64,000 bases of DNA from Entomomonas sp945283395 (GTDB taxonomy: Bacteria > Pseudomonadota > Gammaproteobacteria > Pseudomonadales > Pseudomonadaceae): NCBI GenBank assembly GCA_946480835.1, contig CAMLLC010000003.1:62001-126000 (forward strand). The letters run 5' to 3'. Each line of letters begins with the position of its first letter. Within the stretch, counting starts at the first letter, position 1. The notes beneath the pieces are model-generated. The model did no database searches. It had not been told where the DNA came from and saw only the letters and a program-made list of their open reading frames with translations. Shown one piece after another: positions 35,787 through 44,891 of the stretch. A program made the translations under genes and the position numbers.

Positions 35787-36338
35787 TTAACGTATGATTT
35801 GCCCCGTGACTAAATCGCAAATATGGCTTGGTTTTTTCTGCTCTCCCAACAAGCCATTCAACATACCATCTAATTGCCCATGAAAATATTTTTCAACCAT
35901 TAAGCGACTTTTAGCAGCGGGTAATCCTGCTAAATTAGCAGACGTGGAAACGATCGGACCAGTTAAACTGCATAACTTTTTTACTAAAGGGTGATTAGTT
36001 ACCCTTAAAGCTATACTAGAGTGTTGACCACAAATCCAAGCAGGAACTAAATTATTATGCGGAACTAACCAAGTAATAGGGCCTGGCCATGATTTTTGAA
36101 GTATATTTTGTTGTTCAAATGGTAACTTATCTAGCAAAAAAGCTAATTGACTAATAGATGCCGCAATTAAAATCAAACCCTTGGCCATGGGGCGTTGCTT
36201 TAACGTTAAAATTCTTAAAACTGCTGCTTCATTCCATGGATCACAGCCTAGACCCCACACTGCTTCAGTAGGGTAAGCTATAACGCCTCCCTGCTTAATC
36301 AGCTGCACGAAATAATTTAATTGCCAAATGCTTGCCAT
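35787..36338 (-). CDS. tsaC: Threonylcarbamoyl-AMP synthase
   Basis: 183 residues of the Sua5/YciO/YrdC family, close to E. coli TsaC (190). It makes threonylcarbamoyl-AMP for the t6A37 tRNA modification. Signatures: GGVIAYPTEAVWGLGCDP, LKQRPMAKGLI and IVSTSANLAGLPA. No C-terminal Sua5 domain, so it is the short TsaC form. Its ATG overlaps the hemE stop by one base (TAATG), indicating coupled translation. Confidence 0.93.
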   Translation of the reverse strand: MASIWQLNYFVQLIKQGGVIAYPTEAVWGLGCDPWNEAAVLRILTLKQRPMAKGLILIAASISQLAFLLDKLPFEQQNILQKSWPGPITWLVPHNNLVPAWICGQHSSIALRVTNHPLVKKLCSLTGPIVSTSANLAGLPAAKSRLMVEKYFHGQLDGMLNGLLGEQKKPSHICDLVTGQIIR

Positions 36339-37411
36339 TATCTATGATAACGTATAGAAAGATCATGTACGGCATCTACAAAAGCAGCAACATGCTCTAC
36401 AGCCACATCGGGCGTAATACCATGGCCTAAATTAAATACATGGCCTGAGTCACTACCATAACTTGCTAAAATGTGACCCACCTCTTCACAGATAGCTTCG
36501 GTATTTGCATAAAGCACACTAGGATCCATATTACCCTGTAAGGCCACTTTATCTCCTACTCTACTTCTAGCTTGCTTGATTTCACAGGTCCAGTCCAAAC
36601 CTAAAGCACTAGCTCCTGTGTTAGCCATTGCTTCAAGCCATTGAGATCCATTCTTTGTGAATAAAATAACCGGCACTTGCCGTCCTTCATGCTCTTTAAT
36701 TAATCCTTCAACTATTTGCTCCATATAGGGTAGCGAAAACTCCATATAAGCAGCAGTAGATAAATTGCCACCCCAGGTATCAAAAATTTGGATAGCTTGC
36801 GCACCCGCTAAAATTTGCCCATTTAAATAATTAGTTACTGCCTGAGTTAATTTAGTTAATAACGCATGTATCACTTCTGGCATATCATAAGCTAACGATT
36901 TTACTTTACGAAAATCTTTACTAGAGCCACCCTCCACCATATAGGTAGCTAATGTCCAAGGACTCCCTGCAAAACCTATTAATGGTACTAGCCCATTGAG
37001 CTCTTTGCGAATAGTACGAACAGCCTGCATGACATAACCTAAATCCCGTTCAGCGTTTGGTATAGGCAAGTGTTCAACATCGGCCATAGTAGAAACTGTT
37101 TTTCTAAAGCGTGGCCCTTCTCCCCCTTCAAAATATAAACCTAATCCCATAGCATCGGGAATAGTCAAAATATCTGAGAACAAAATAGCTGCGTCTAATG
37201 GAAAACGTTCTAAAGGTTGTAAGGTAACTTCGCAAGCAAGTTGTGGATTTTTACAGAGGGTCATAAAATCCCCTGCCTTTTCTCTGGTAGACCTATATTC
37301 TGGTAAATATCTACCTGCTTGCCGCATCATCCAAACAGGCGTTACATCAACTGGTTGTTTCAATAATGCTTTTAAGAACCTATCATTCTTTAATGTAATA
37401 TAACTAGTCAT
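36338..37411 (-). CDS. hemE: Uroporphyrinogen decarboxylase
   Basis: 357 residues (E. coli 354); converts uroporphyrinogen III to coproporphyrinogen III in haem synthesis. Signatures are PVWMMRQAGRYLPEYR near the N-terminus, DAAILFSDILTIPDAMGLGL, GFAGSPWTLATYMVEGGSS, LQGNMDPSVLYA and GHVFNLGHGITPDV. It lies 16 bases after dapB on the same strand and is coupled to tsaC. Confidence 0.97.
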   Translation of the reverse strand: MTSYITLKNDRFLKALLKQPVDVTPVWMMRQAGRYLPEYRSTREKAGDFMTLCKNPQLACEVTLQPLERFPLDAAILFSDILTIPDAMGLGLYFEGGEGPRFRKTVSTMADVEHLPIPNAERDLGYVMQAVRTIRKELNGLVPLIGFAGSPWTLATYMVEGGSSKDFRKVKSLAYDMPEVIHALLTKLTQAVTNYLNGQILAGAQAIQIFDTWGGNLSTAAYMEFSLPYMEQIVEGLIKEHEGRQVPVILFTKNGSQWLEAMANTGASALGLDWTCEIKQARSRVGDKVALQGNMDPSVLYANTEAICEEVGHILASYGSDSGHVFNLGHGITPDVAVEHVAAFVDAVHDLSIRYHR

Positions 37412-37427
37412 TATAAATTTGTAGCCA

Positions 37428-38231
37428 TTAACGAAGACCTAATACATCCTGCATATCATAAAGCCCTTGCTTATGATCTTGTAACCATAATGCTGCTCTC
37501 ACTGCACCATTAGCATAAATCATCCGACTAGAAGCCTTATGAGTTATTTCAATTCGTTCCCCTTCTCCAGCAAAAAGTACGGTATGATCGCCTACTACCC
37601 CACCGGCTCGCACAGTAGCAAAACCTATGGTTTCTCTAGCTCTAATGCCTGTTTGGCCTTCTCTACCAAAAACTGCAACCTCTTTTAGATTTCTGCCTAA
37701 AGCCTCCGCTACTACTTCTCCCATCTTTAGTGCAGTACCAGAAGGAGCATCCACTTTATTTCTATGATGAGTCTCCATCACCTCAATATCTACTTCATCA
37801 CCTAATACGCTAGCAGCTAAATCTAACAACTTGAAACAAAGATTAATTCCAACACTAAAATTTGCAGAAAAGACAATAGGAATATGCTTAGCGGCTTGTT
37901 CTATTTGCTGTTTTTGCTCTGCATTAAAGCCAGTAGTACCTATAATGATAGCTTTATTGGCTGCCTTACATAACTTAAGATTATGCATAGTTGCTGTAGG
38001 GTTGGTAAAATCTATCAACACATCAAAATTTGCAAGCTGATCTGCTAAAGAGGTATCTACAATTACCCCTGTTTTATCTAAACCAGCTAATTCCCCAGCA
38101 TCAACACCTTTTAAGCTACTATCAGGAATTACAATAGCTGCACCTAAGGCAGTTTTTTCATTAGCTGCTACCGCAGCTAATAAATTTTTACCCATTCTTC
38201 CAGCAGCACCTGTCACAGCAATACGCAACAT
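37428..38231 (-). CDS. dapB: 4-hydroxy-tetrahydrodipicolinate reductase
   Basis: 267 residues; NAD(P)H-dependent step of lysine and diaminopimelate synthesis. The nucleotide motif VTGAAGRMGKNL is at the N-terminus. METHHRNKVDAPSGTALKMG contains the catalytic HHRxKxDAPSGTA signature. It starts nine bases after dnaJ, the dnaJ-dapB order known from Pseudomonas; carA, which follows there, is replaced by hemE. Confidence 0.97.
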   Translation of the reverse strand: MLRIAVTGAAGRMGKNLLAAVAANEKTALGAAIVIPDSSLKGVDAGELAGLDKTGVIVDTSLADQLANFDVLIDFTNPTATMHNLKLCKAANKAIIIGTTGFNAEQKQQIEQAAKHIPIVFSANFSVGINLCFKLLDLAASVLGDEVDIEVMETHHRNKVDAPSGTALKMGEVVAEALGRNLKEVAVFGREGQTGIRARETIGFATVRAGGVVGDHTVLFAGEGERIEITHKASSRMIYANGAVRAALWLQDHKQGLYDMQDVLGLR

Positions 38232-38240
38232 ATCCTTACC

Positions 38241-39374
38241 TCACGATTTAAAACTCTCAAAAAAATTTTTAACACTTTCAAACCAGCTGCTAGCTTGAGG
38301 AGAATGACGAGAAGAGCTACCGCCTAAAGTATCGCGTAGTTTTTCAAGCAAGTCTCGTTGCTCTTTAGTTAGCTTGACAGGTGTTTCAACTACTATTCTA
38401 CACAATAAATCGCCTACTACACCTCTTCTAACAGGTTTGATTCCTTTTCCACGCAAGCGGAAAACTTTAGCTGTTTGAGTCCCTTCAGGGATTTTTAATT
38501 TTACTCTACCATCTAGAGTTGGCACCTCAAGCTCCGCACCTAAGGCTGCATCAGGAAAGCTGATAGGTACCTCGCAATAAAGATCACTACCATCGCGCTG
38601 GAAAATTTTATGCTCTTTAACATTGATAACTACGTAGAGATCACCAGCTGGGCCTCCCATAGAACCTGCTTCACCTTCACCAGATAATCTAATCTTATCA
38701 CCAGAGTCAACCCCAGCAGGCACTTTTACTGAGAGGGTCTTATTTTCTTGTACTCGTCCTTCACCATGACATACATTACAAGGATCTTTAATTACTTTAC
38801 CCGTGCCCTGACAATCTGGACAAGATTGTTGAACGGAGAAAAAGCCAGCTTGCATTCTAACTTGGCCATGGCCACCGCAAGTTTTACAAATTTCTGGGCT
38901 AGATCCTGTTTTAGCGCCGCTGCCATGACAAGTTTTACAGCTAACATAAGTAGGTACTTTGATAGTTACCTCTTTACCTTGGACTGCCTCTTCTAGCGTT
39001 AAATCTAAGGTATAACGTAAATCATGGCCTCTTTGAGCACCACTTCGGCCACGACCGCCACTACTACCTCCGAAGATATCCCCAAAAATATCTCCAAAAA
39101 TATCAGAGAAGCCTGCTCCACCGTTGAAACCACCACCTCCCATTTGTGGATCTACTCCCGCATGTCCATACTGATCATAGGCTGCACGTTTCTGTGCGTC
39201 AGATAATATTTCATAAGCCTCACTAGCTTCTTTAAACTTTTCTTCAGCTTCTTTATTATCTGGATTACGATCAGGATGGTATTTCATAGCTACCCGACGA
39301 TAAGCTTTTTTTAACTCTCCATCAGTAACCGTTCTTTCAACACCTAATACTTCGTAATAATCACGCTTTGCCAT
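38241..39374 (-). CDS. dnaJ: Chaperone protein DnaJ
   Basis: 377 residues from MAKRDYYEVLGV. The J domain has YHPDRNPDN with its HPD motif. A Gly/Phe-rich stretch follows (GGGGFNGGAGF), then four CxxCxGxG zinc-binding repeats (CKTCHGSGAK, CKTCGGHGQV, CPDCQGTGKV, CNVCHGEGRV) and the C-terminal substrate-binding domains. Co-chaperone of DnaK. The ATG at 39374 is preferred; an upstream start at 39404 adds ten residues absent from the family. It is separated from dnaK by about 180 bases that hold a strong hairpin. Confidence 0.97.
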   Translation of the reverse strand: MAKRDYYEVLGVERTVTDGELKKAYRRVAMKYHPDRNPDNKEAEEKFKEASEAYEILSDAQKRAAYDQYGHAGVDPQMGGGGFNGGAGFSDIFGDIFGDIFGGSSGGRGRSGAQRGHDLRYTLDLTLEEAVQGKEVTIKVPTYVSCKTCHGSGAKTGSSPEICKTCGGHGQVRMQAGFFSVQQSCPDCQGTGKVIKDPCNVCHGEGRVQENKTLSVKVPAGVDSGDKIRLSGEGEAGSMGGPAGDLYVVINVKEHKIFQRDGSDLYCEVPISFPDAALGAELEVPTLDGRVKLKIPEGTQTAKVFRLRGKGIKPVRRGVVGDLLCRIVVETPVKLTKEQRDLLEKLRDTLGGSSSRHSPQASSWFESVKNFFESFKS

Positions 39375-39498
39375 AACCTCTTTACCTGATAATTTACACT
39401 GCAATTGCTGTCAAAAGTGCCGCAGCTTAAATGATTTTTTATAAAAAAGAAATGTAAAATTTTTCTTTTATTGAGAATAACTTTCCTTATTAAAGACA

Positions 39499-39527
39499 GA
39501 AACGCGGGAAGGTTGTTCCCGCGTTTC
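39499..39527 (-). terminator. GC-rich hairpin between dnaK and dnaJ
   Basis: GAAACGCGGGAA (39499-39510) and TTCCCGCGTTTC (39516-39527) pair perfectly over 12 bases around a five-base loop. It lies 27 bases after the dnaK stop. On the minus strand it is followed by TGTCTTTAATAAGG, a poor U-run, so it may reduce rather than stop transcription into dnaJ, or protect the dnaK message. Confidence 0.65.
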
Positions 39528-39553
39528 TTATTGAAATAATAATGATATACCTC

Positions 39554-41479
39554 TTATTTATCTTTATTATCTTTAACTTCTTCAAACTCAGCATCCAATA
39601 CATCGTCGCCTTGTTTGCTTTGTTCAGCCCCCGCTCCAGCATCATGAGGCTGACCTTGTGCTTGTTCAGCATAAGCTTTCTGTGCTAAAGGGGCTGAGAT
39701 ATCAGACAATGCCTTAATCTTAGCTTCTATCTCTTCCTTGCTATCCCCTTTAGTAGCTTTTTCTAAATCAGCGATAGCTTTTTCAATAGCAGCCTTTTCA
39801 TCGGCTGTTGCTTTATCGCCTAACTCAGTTAACATTTTACGCGTAGCATGCGCTAACTGATCGCCTTGGTTACGAGTAGTAGCCAACTCTTCAAACTTAC
39901 GATCTTCTTCAGCATTAGCTTCTGCATCATGTACCATTTTTTCAATCTCTTCATCTGACAGGCCAGAGCTTGCCTTAATGATAATAGATTGTTGTTTGCC
40001 AGTAGCCTTATCTTTAGCTGAAACGTTTAAAATACCGTTAGCATCTATATCAAAAGTTACTTCAATTTGCGGTACACCACGTGGTGCAGGTGGAATATCT
40101 GACAAATCAAACCGACCTAATGTCTTGTTTTGTGCTGCTTGCTTACGTTCACCTTGCAACACATGAATAGTAACAGCTGTTTGGTTATCATCATAAGTTG
40201 AGAAAACTTGCGATTTCTTAGTAGGAATAGTGGTATTTTTATCTATTAGTGGAGTCATCACTCCGCCCGCAGTTTCAATACCTAATGTCAGAGGAGTTAC
40301 ATCTAATAACAATACATCTTTAACATCACCTGCTAATACAGCACCTTGAATAGCTGCACCTATTGCCACAGCTTCATCAGGATTAACATCACGGCGAGGT
40401 TCTTTACCAAAGAACTCGGTAACCTTTTGTTGTACTAAGGGCATACGAGTTTGACCACCTACTAAAATTACTTCGTTAATTTTACTAGCATCTAAACCAG
40501 CATCTTTTAAAGCAATCTTACAAGGCTCAATAGTGCGAGCTACTAAGTCTTCAACTAAAGCTTCTAACTTAGCACGAGTTACCTTCACATTTAAATGTTT
40601 AGGACCAGTTTGGTCGGCAGTAATATAAGGTAAATTAACATCCGTTTGTTGGCTAGATGAAAGCTCTATCTTAGCTTTTTCAGCTGCTTCTTTTAAACGT
40701 TGCATAGCTAATGGATCACCTTTTAGATCCATGCCATTTTCTTTTTTAAACTCATCGGCTAAATAATCTATTAGACGAATATCAAAATCTTCACCACCTA
40801 AGAAAGTATCACCATTGGTAGCCAATACTTCAAATTGATGCTCACCATCCACTTCAGCAATCTCAATAACAGAGACATCAAAAGTACCACCACCTAAGTC
40901 ATAAACGATAATTGTATGGTCACCTTTCGATTTATCCATACCATAAGCGAGAGCGGCAGCAGTTGGTTCATTAATAATACGCTTAACTTCTAACCCTGCA
41001 ATACGGCCTGCATCTTTAGTAGCTTGCCGCTGACTATCATTAAAGTAAGCAGGTACCGTAATAACTGCTTCGGTTACTACTTCGCCTAAATAATCTTCAG
41101 CGGTTTTCTTCATTTTCTTCAATACTTCCGCAGAAATTTGTGGAGGGGCCATTTTTTGACCTTTCACTTCCACCCACGCATCACCATTTTCTGCTTTGAC
41201 AATCTTGTAAGGCACAACATTTATATCTTTTTGAACCACACTTTCATCAAATTTACGGCCTATTAAACGTTTTACCGCAAATAATGTATTATGAGGATTT
41301 GTAACTGCTTGACGTTTAGCAGATTGTCCTACTAAAATCTCCCCATCATTTGTATAAGCGATAATTGAAGGGGTAGTACGCGCCCCCTCTGCATTTTCAA
41401 TTACTTTTGGTGTACCATTTTCAAGTACCGCCACACACGAGTTGGTTGTACCTAAGTCAATACCTATAATTTTACCCAT
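39554..41479 (-). CDS. dnaK: Chaperone protein DnaK (Hsp70)
   Basis: 641 residues (E. coli 638). The ATPase domain begins GKIIGIDLGTTNSCVAVLEN and contains VPAYFNDSQRQATKDAG, YDLGGGTFDVSVIEI and ILVGGQTRMP. The substrate domain includes DVTPLTLGIETAGGVMT. The end EFEEVKDNKDK gives the EEVKD tail. It works with DnaJ and GrpE in folding and the heat-shock response. It follows grpE by about 120 bases and shares its sigma-32 promoter. Confidence 0.98.
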   Translation of the reverse strand: MGKIIGIDLGTTNSCVAVLENGTPKVIENAEGARTTPSIIAYTNDGEILVGQSAKRQAVTNPHNTLFAVKRLIGRKFDESVVQKDINVVPYKIVKAENGDAWVEVKGQKMAPPQISAEVLKKMKKTAEDYLGEVVTEAVITVPAYFNDSQRQATKDAGRIAGLEVKRIINEPTAAALAYGMDKSKGDHTIIVYDLGGGTFDVSVIEIAEVDGEHQFEVLATNGDTFLGGEDFDIRLIDYLADEFKKENGMDLKGDPLAMQRLKEAAEKAKIELSSSQQTDVNLPYITADQTGPKHLNVKVTRAKLEALVEDLVARTIEPCKIALKDAGLDASKINEVILVGGQTRMPLVQQKVTEFFGKEPRRDVNPDEAVAIGAAIQGAVLAGDVKDVLLLDVTPLTLGIETAGGVMTPLIDKNTTIPTKKSQVFSTYDDNQTAVTIHVLQGERKQAAQNKTLGRFDLSDIPPAPRGVPQIEVTFDIDANGILNVSAKDKATGKQQSIIIKASSGLSDEEIEKMVHDAEANAEEDRKFEELATTRNQGDQLAHATRKMLTELGDKATADEKAAIEKAIADLEKATKGDSKEEIEAKIKALSDISAPLAQKAYAEQAQGQPHDAGAGAEQSKQGDDVLDAEFEEVKDNKDK

Positions 41480-41598
41480 TTATACCTCTCCTAGAATTCT
41501 GATTTAACATTAATTCACCTTATAAGAACTAATGTTTTAAACTAAACTTGCTAAATAAATGAGGGTTATTTTCTAAAATTCAACCCTTTTTTATATTT

Positions 41599-42141
41599 TT
41601 AAGATGCTTTACTTACTACTACCATTGCTGGGCGCAATAATCTACCACTCAACATATAACCTTTTTGAAATACCTTAAGCACCGTATTAGGCTCAACATT
41701 GTCATTAGGCTCCATAGCCATAGCTTGTTGAGTATCTGGATTAAAAGGCTCACCTTCAGGATTAACCTCTTCAATTTGAAATCTTTTTAACACATCTTTA
41801 AAGATTTTCAATGTTAGCTCCATGCCTTCTTTAATCGCCACTACCGACTCATGCTCTGTATTAGATAGCTCAACACCGCGCTCTAAACTATCTAGCACTG
41901 GTAATAATTCTAAGGCAAACTTTTCTAACGCAAACTTATGAGCCTTTTCCACGTCTTGTTCTGCACGACGACGTGTATTTTGTATTTCCGCAGTCATGCG
42001 TAATACTTGATCTTTACTAGCAGCTAACTGTTCTTCTAAAGCAGCAATTTGCTGGGTAATATCATCTACCGATTCCTGAAGCTCTTGTTCACCCAACTCA
42101 ACTTCAGGATTCTCTATATCCTGTTTTTGCTCATCAGTCAT
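41599..42141 (-). CDS. grpE: Nucleotide exchange factor GrpE
   Basis: 180 residues; releases ADP from DnaK. An acidic N-terminus and long coiled coil (IAALEEQLAASKDQVLRMTA, RRRAEQDVEKAHKFALEKFA) lead to the beta domain with EEVNPEGEPFNPDTQQAMAM and VLKVFQKGYMLSGRLLRPAM. The ATG at 42141 has AAGGAG seven bases upstream; an upstream frame to 42183 overlaps that site and is rejected. It heads the grpE-dnaK-dnaJ-dapB gene run. In Pseudomonas recN and fur lie beyond grpE; here ssb is found. Confidence 0.96.
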   Translation of the reverse strand: MTDEQKQDIENPEVELGEQELQESVDDITQQIAALEEQLAASKDQVLRMTAEIQNTRRRAEQDVEKAHKFALEKFALELLPVLDSLERGVELSNTEHESVVAIKEGMELTLKIFKDVLKRFQIEEVNPEGEPFNPDTQQAMAMEPNDNVEPNTVLKVFQKGYMLSGRLLRPAMVVVSKAS

Positions 42142-42198
42142 TAGTTTCTCCTTACATAAAAAAGATTGACCATTTACTAGCAATACTTAATATTTATA

Positions 42199-42227
42199 AT
42201 ATGGGGACAGTATAAAAATCTTTCAAG
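42199..42227 (-). promoter_or_regulatory. Heat-shock (sigma-32) promoter of grpE-dnaK-dnaJ
   Basis: On the minus strand CTTGAAA (42227-42221), 14 bases, then CCCCATAT (42206-42199). This equals the RpoH consensus CTTGAAA-N(11-16)-CCCCATNT at every defined position. Transcription would start near 42193, about 50 bases before the grpE ATG. Confidence 0.93.
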
Positions 42228-42342
42228 AGTCACCTAACAAACCTAAGACAAAGCTACAATACCAATAGCTAACTACTTAATCTATGATAGCCTATCAGCT
42301 ATACCCTATTACAAAATACTAAAAATTCGATTCATTTAATAA

Positions 42343-42371
42343 TTGGCTGATTATTTAGAGTAAGGTAATAT
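42343..42371 (+). promoter_or_regulatory. Sigma-70 promoter candidate for ssb
   Basis: TTGGCT (-35), a 17-base spacer and TAATAT (-10), about 40 bases before the ssb ATG. Four of six and five of six consensus bases match respectively. Confidence 0.55.
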
Positions 42372-42411
42372 ATTCAATAATTGTTAAATTCCACAAATAA
42401 AGGAACCAGCC

Positions 42412-42939
42412 ATGGCAGCTAGAGGTATTAATAAAGTTATATTAGTAGGCAACATAGGTAATGAACCTGAAATGCGCTATATGCCTAATGGCAATGCTGT
42501 GGCAACTATATCATTAGCTACCTCTGATACATGGAAAGATAAAAACACCGGAGAACCTCAAGAACGAACAGAATGGCATAGAGTAGTGTTCTTCGGTAAG
42601 TTAGCAGAAATTGTTGGACAATATGTTCATAAAGGTTCTAAGCTCTATGTAGAAGGACGTTTACAAACACGTAAATGGACTGATCAACAAGGTGTTGACC
42701 GCTATACAACAGAAATTATTGTTGATATGGGTGGAACAATGCAACTACTTGACAGCCGTCAAGGGGCTGCTGATAGCAACAGTTATTACAACCAAAATCA
42801 ACCTCAATCACAACCCCAGCCATCTTATCAACAACCAGCAACTCAGCAACCTGCGCAACAACCTCAAAATCGTCCTCAACCAGCAGCTCAACAACCAGCA
42901 CCTAGTTTTGATGACTTCGATGACGATATTCCGTTTTGA
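42412..42939 (+). CDS. ssb: Single-stranded DNA-binding protein
   Basis: 175 residues. The OB-fold (1-110) starts MAARGINKVILVGNIGNEPE and has WHRVVFFGKLAEI and KGSKLYVEGRLQTRKW. A Gln/Pro/Asn-rich linker follows, then the acidic tip DDFDDDIPF that binds partner proteins. Coats single-stranded DNA in replication, repair and recombination. In many proteobacteria ssb diverges from uvrA; here it diverges from grpE. AAAGGAACC serves as ribosome site. Confidence 0.97.
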   Translation: MAARGINKVILVGNIGNEPEMRYMPNGNAVATISLATSDTWKDKNTGEPQERTEWHRVVFFGKLAEIVGQYVHKGSKLYVEGRLQTRKWTDQQGVDRYTTEIIVDMGGTMQLLDSRQGAADSNSYYNQNQPQSQPQPSYQQPATQQPAQQPQNRPQPAAQQPAPSFDDFDDDIPF

Positions 42940-43052
42940 GGTGTAGCAACTCACTAATAAGTGGCAAAGCGTATTTGTTATAACCTAAAGATTATAATCT
43001 AGTAGCGCTTGTCATAAATAAACAATGAATTTTTTTCTTAGGAGCAACTTAA

Positions 43053-43610
43053 TTAAAAAGCATAACTATTTTATTTTTAGCGACACTAATAATTTCAACA
43101 AATAGTTATGCTCGTAGTTCTTTGAAAGCCAATTTTATTTGGCTTATTAGCGGTTAACAATATGCTCAAGTTATGAGTGACAACTCTTTTAGAGCAAGAC
43201 TTGATTCAAAACCTGTAGGTTCCATTGCGTTACCTTGGTTTGTTCTAGTCTCCCCTTGTACTAACTTGTTGATTGATAAAGAAGATGTTACTGGGGCTAA
43301 AATCAACAAGTTAACAGCCCATACCCAATGCCCTTGTATATCAAAAAAATTATCGATAGCTTGGCTCAATCACTTATTCAAACTAGTTGACAATTTTCTA
43401 CTTTAGTTCATTTATATGACGCACTAACAGAATGCAATTAATCCATTCAACAATCTGATAAAGCTAAGAACGCCCACAACTACTATCAAACAGCAAGATA
43501 GCTAATAATGATTTAAGGTTATATACTAAAATTATTAAATTTCAAAAAGTGCTAATTAAACAAGAAGATTCATCCCCCTAGCTAATTCAACAACGTAAAT
43601 AACACTTTCT
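43053..43610 (+). pseudogene. Decayed gene for an exported protein of unknown family
   Basis: AGGAG at 43039-43043 is followed by a frame that reads KSITILFLATLIISTNSYA, a typical signal peptide, but without a start codon in frame. A stop interrupts it at 43155, and it then runs on to 43406. A second frame from about 43335 reads IKKIIDSLAQSLIQTS, stop, QFSTLVHLYDALTECN, stop, SIQQSDKAKNAHNYYQTAR, stop: clearly protein-like text broken by three stops. A third piece, NDLRLYTKIIKFQKVLIKQE, lies in another frame from 43507. The pattern is that of one gene with several stops and at least two frameshifts. I do not recognise the family. The 77-codon frame at 43173-43406 is part of it. Confidence 0.55.
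43262..43313. repeat. 13-base perfect inverted repeat inside the decayed gene
   Basis: TAACTTGTTGATT (43262-43274) and AATCAACAAGTTA (43301-43313) are exact inverted copies with a 26-base loop. Too long to dismiss at once as chance; no gene or element boundary fits it. Confidence 0.45.
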
Positions 43611-43845
43611 TATTAATTTTATTACTATTTCTGGTGCTTAATTAAATTGGCGGTAGATATTCTCTTTAACAAGACATAGCGTGGCATATAATTTAGCTGA
43701 TGTGTTTTAGTTATCCGAAAGATATATTAATTTATTTTATTAAATAGTATTTATTTTCATTAAAAAAGGCTAAGCTATTAATAAGTGTTATTATATAAAA
43801 ATAACAACTTACTTTATCTCAAATATCCTATATGGAGACATAATA

Positions 43846-44868
43846 ATGAAAGCAGCTATTGTTAGTAAAACTAATCTCGGTCGAGTAGATATAGTTGATG
43901 TAAAAGATCCAGAGGTTAAAGCCGGACAGGCTTTAGTTGATGTTGAGTACTGTGGTGTTTGTCATACTGATCTACACGTTGCAGCTGGAGATTTTGGCAA
44001 AGTTCCTGGACGTATCATAGGTCATGAAGGCGTAGGTATCGTTTCCAAAGTAGCTCCTGATGTCAAACATCTAAAAATAGGCGATAGAGTTAGTATTGCA
44101 TGGTTCTTTGAAGGTTGTGGCGTTTGCGAATACTGTTTAACAGGTAGAGAAACTTTCTGTCGTGAAGTGAAAAATGCAGGCTTTACGGTAGATGGTGCTA
44201 TGGCACAAAAATGCATAGTCGAAGCTGATTATGCCGTAAAAGTTCCTGAAGGACTAGATCCAATTGAAGCAAGTAGTATTACTTGCGCTGGAGTTACATG
44301 CTACAAAGCAGTAAAAGTATCTAAGATTAAACCTGGCCAATGGATAATGATTTCTGGTTGTGGTGGTCTTGGTAATTTAGCTATTCAATATGCCAAAAAT
44401 GTATTTAATGCAAAGGTTATTGCGGTAGATATCAATGATGACAAACTAGAATTAGCAAAAAAAGAAGGGGCAGATATCACTGTCAATGCTAAGAAAGAAC
44501 CAGATATCACTAAATTTATTATGGAAAAAACAGGCGGAGCACACGCTGCAGTAGTTACTGCTGTTTCTAAAGTAGCCTTTAACCAAGCTGTTAATTCAGT
44601 AAGAGCAGGTGCTAGAGTGGTGGCGGTTGGGCTACCTCCTGAAACTATGGATCTTTCTATTGTAAGAACGGTACTAGATGGTATTCAAGTAGTAGGTTCA
44701 TTGGTAGGAACCAGAAAGGATTTAGAAGAAGCCTTCCAATTTGCCGCAGAAGGTAAAGTTAAACCTATAGTAAAAACTCGTTGTTTACATGAAGTGAATG
44801 ATATTTTTGAAGAGATGGAAAAAGGTGAAATATTAGGCCGTATGGTAGTAGATATGCATAAGCATTAA
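43846..44868 (+). CDS. adhP: Zinc-dependent alcohol dehydrogenase
   Basis: 340 residues of the medium-chain AdhP/AdhA type. Catalytic zinc ligands are in YCGVCHTDLHV and GHEGVG; structural zinc is held by the four Cys in GCGVCEYCLTGRETFC. The NAD site is GCGGLGNLAIQYA. Blocks such as SITCAGVTCYKAVK, EKTGGAHAAVVTAVSKVAFN and VLDGIQVVGSLVGTRKDLEE are shared with E. coli AdhP and, from memory, at least as closely with the enzymes of Lactobacillales. It interconverts ethanol or other primary alcohols and aldehydes. GGAG lies before the ATG. It is a single gene with its own terminator, next to decayed DNA, so recent transfer is possible. Confidence 0.93.
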   Translation: MKAAIVSKTNLGRVDIVDVKDPEVKAGQALVDVEYCGVCHTDLHVAAGDFGKVPGRIIGHEGVGIVSKVAPDVKHLKIGDRVSIAWFFEGCGVCEYCLTGRETFCREVKNAGFTVDGAMAQKCIVEADYAVKVPEGLDPIEASSITCAGVTCYKAVKVSKIKPGQWIMISGCGGLGNLAIQYAKNVFNAKVIAVDINDDKLELAKKEGADITVNAKKEPDITKFIMEKTGGAHAAVVTAVSKVAFNQAVNSVRAGARVVAVGLPPETMDLSIVRTVLDGIQVVGSLVGTRKDLEEAFQFAAEGKVKPIVKTRCLHEVNDIFEEMEKGEILGRMVVDMHKH

Positions 44869-44891
44869 TAGCTGCTATTTCTTAATAAGAG

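Noticed and set aside
42692..42946. 84-codon frame inside ssb and a minus-strand frame at 42716-42901
   Set aside because: Both are shadows of the Gln/Pro-rich linker codons of ssb; neither has a ribosome site.
43166..43369. 67-codon minus-strand frame
   Set aside because: It is antisense to the decayed exported-protein gene, has no Shine-Dalgarno and no recognisable motif.
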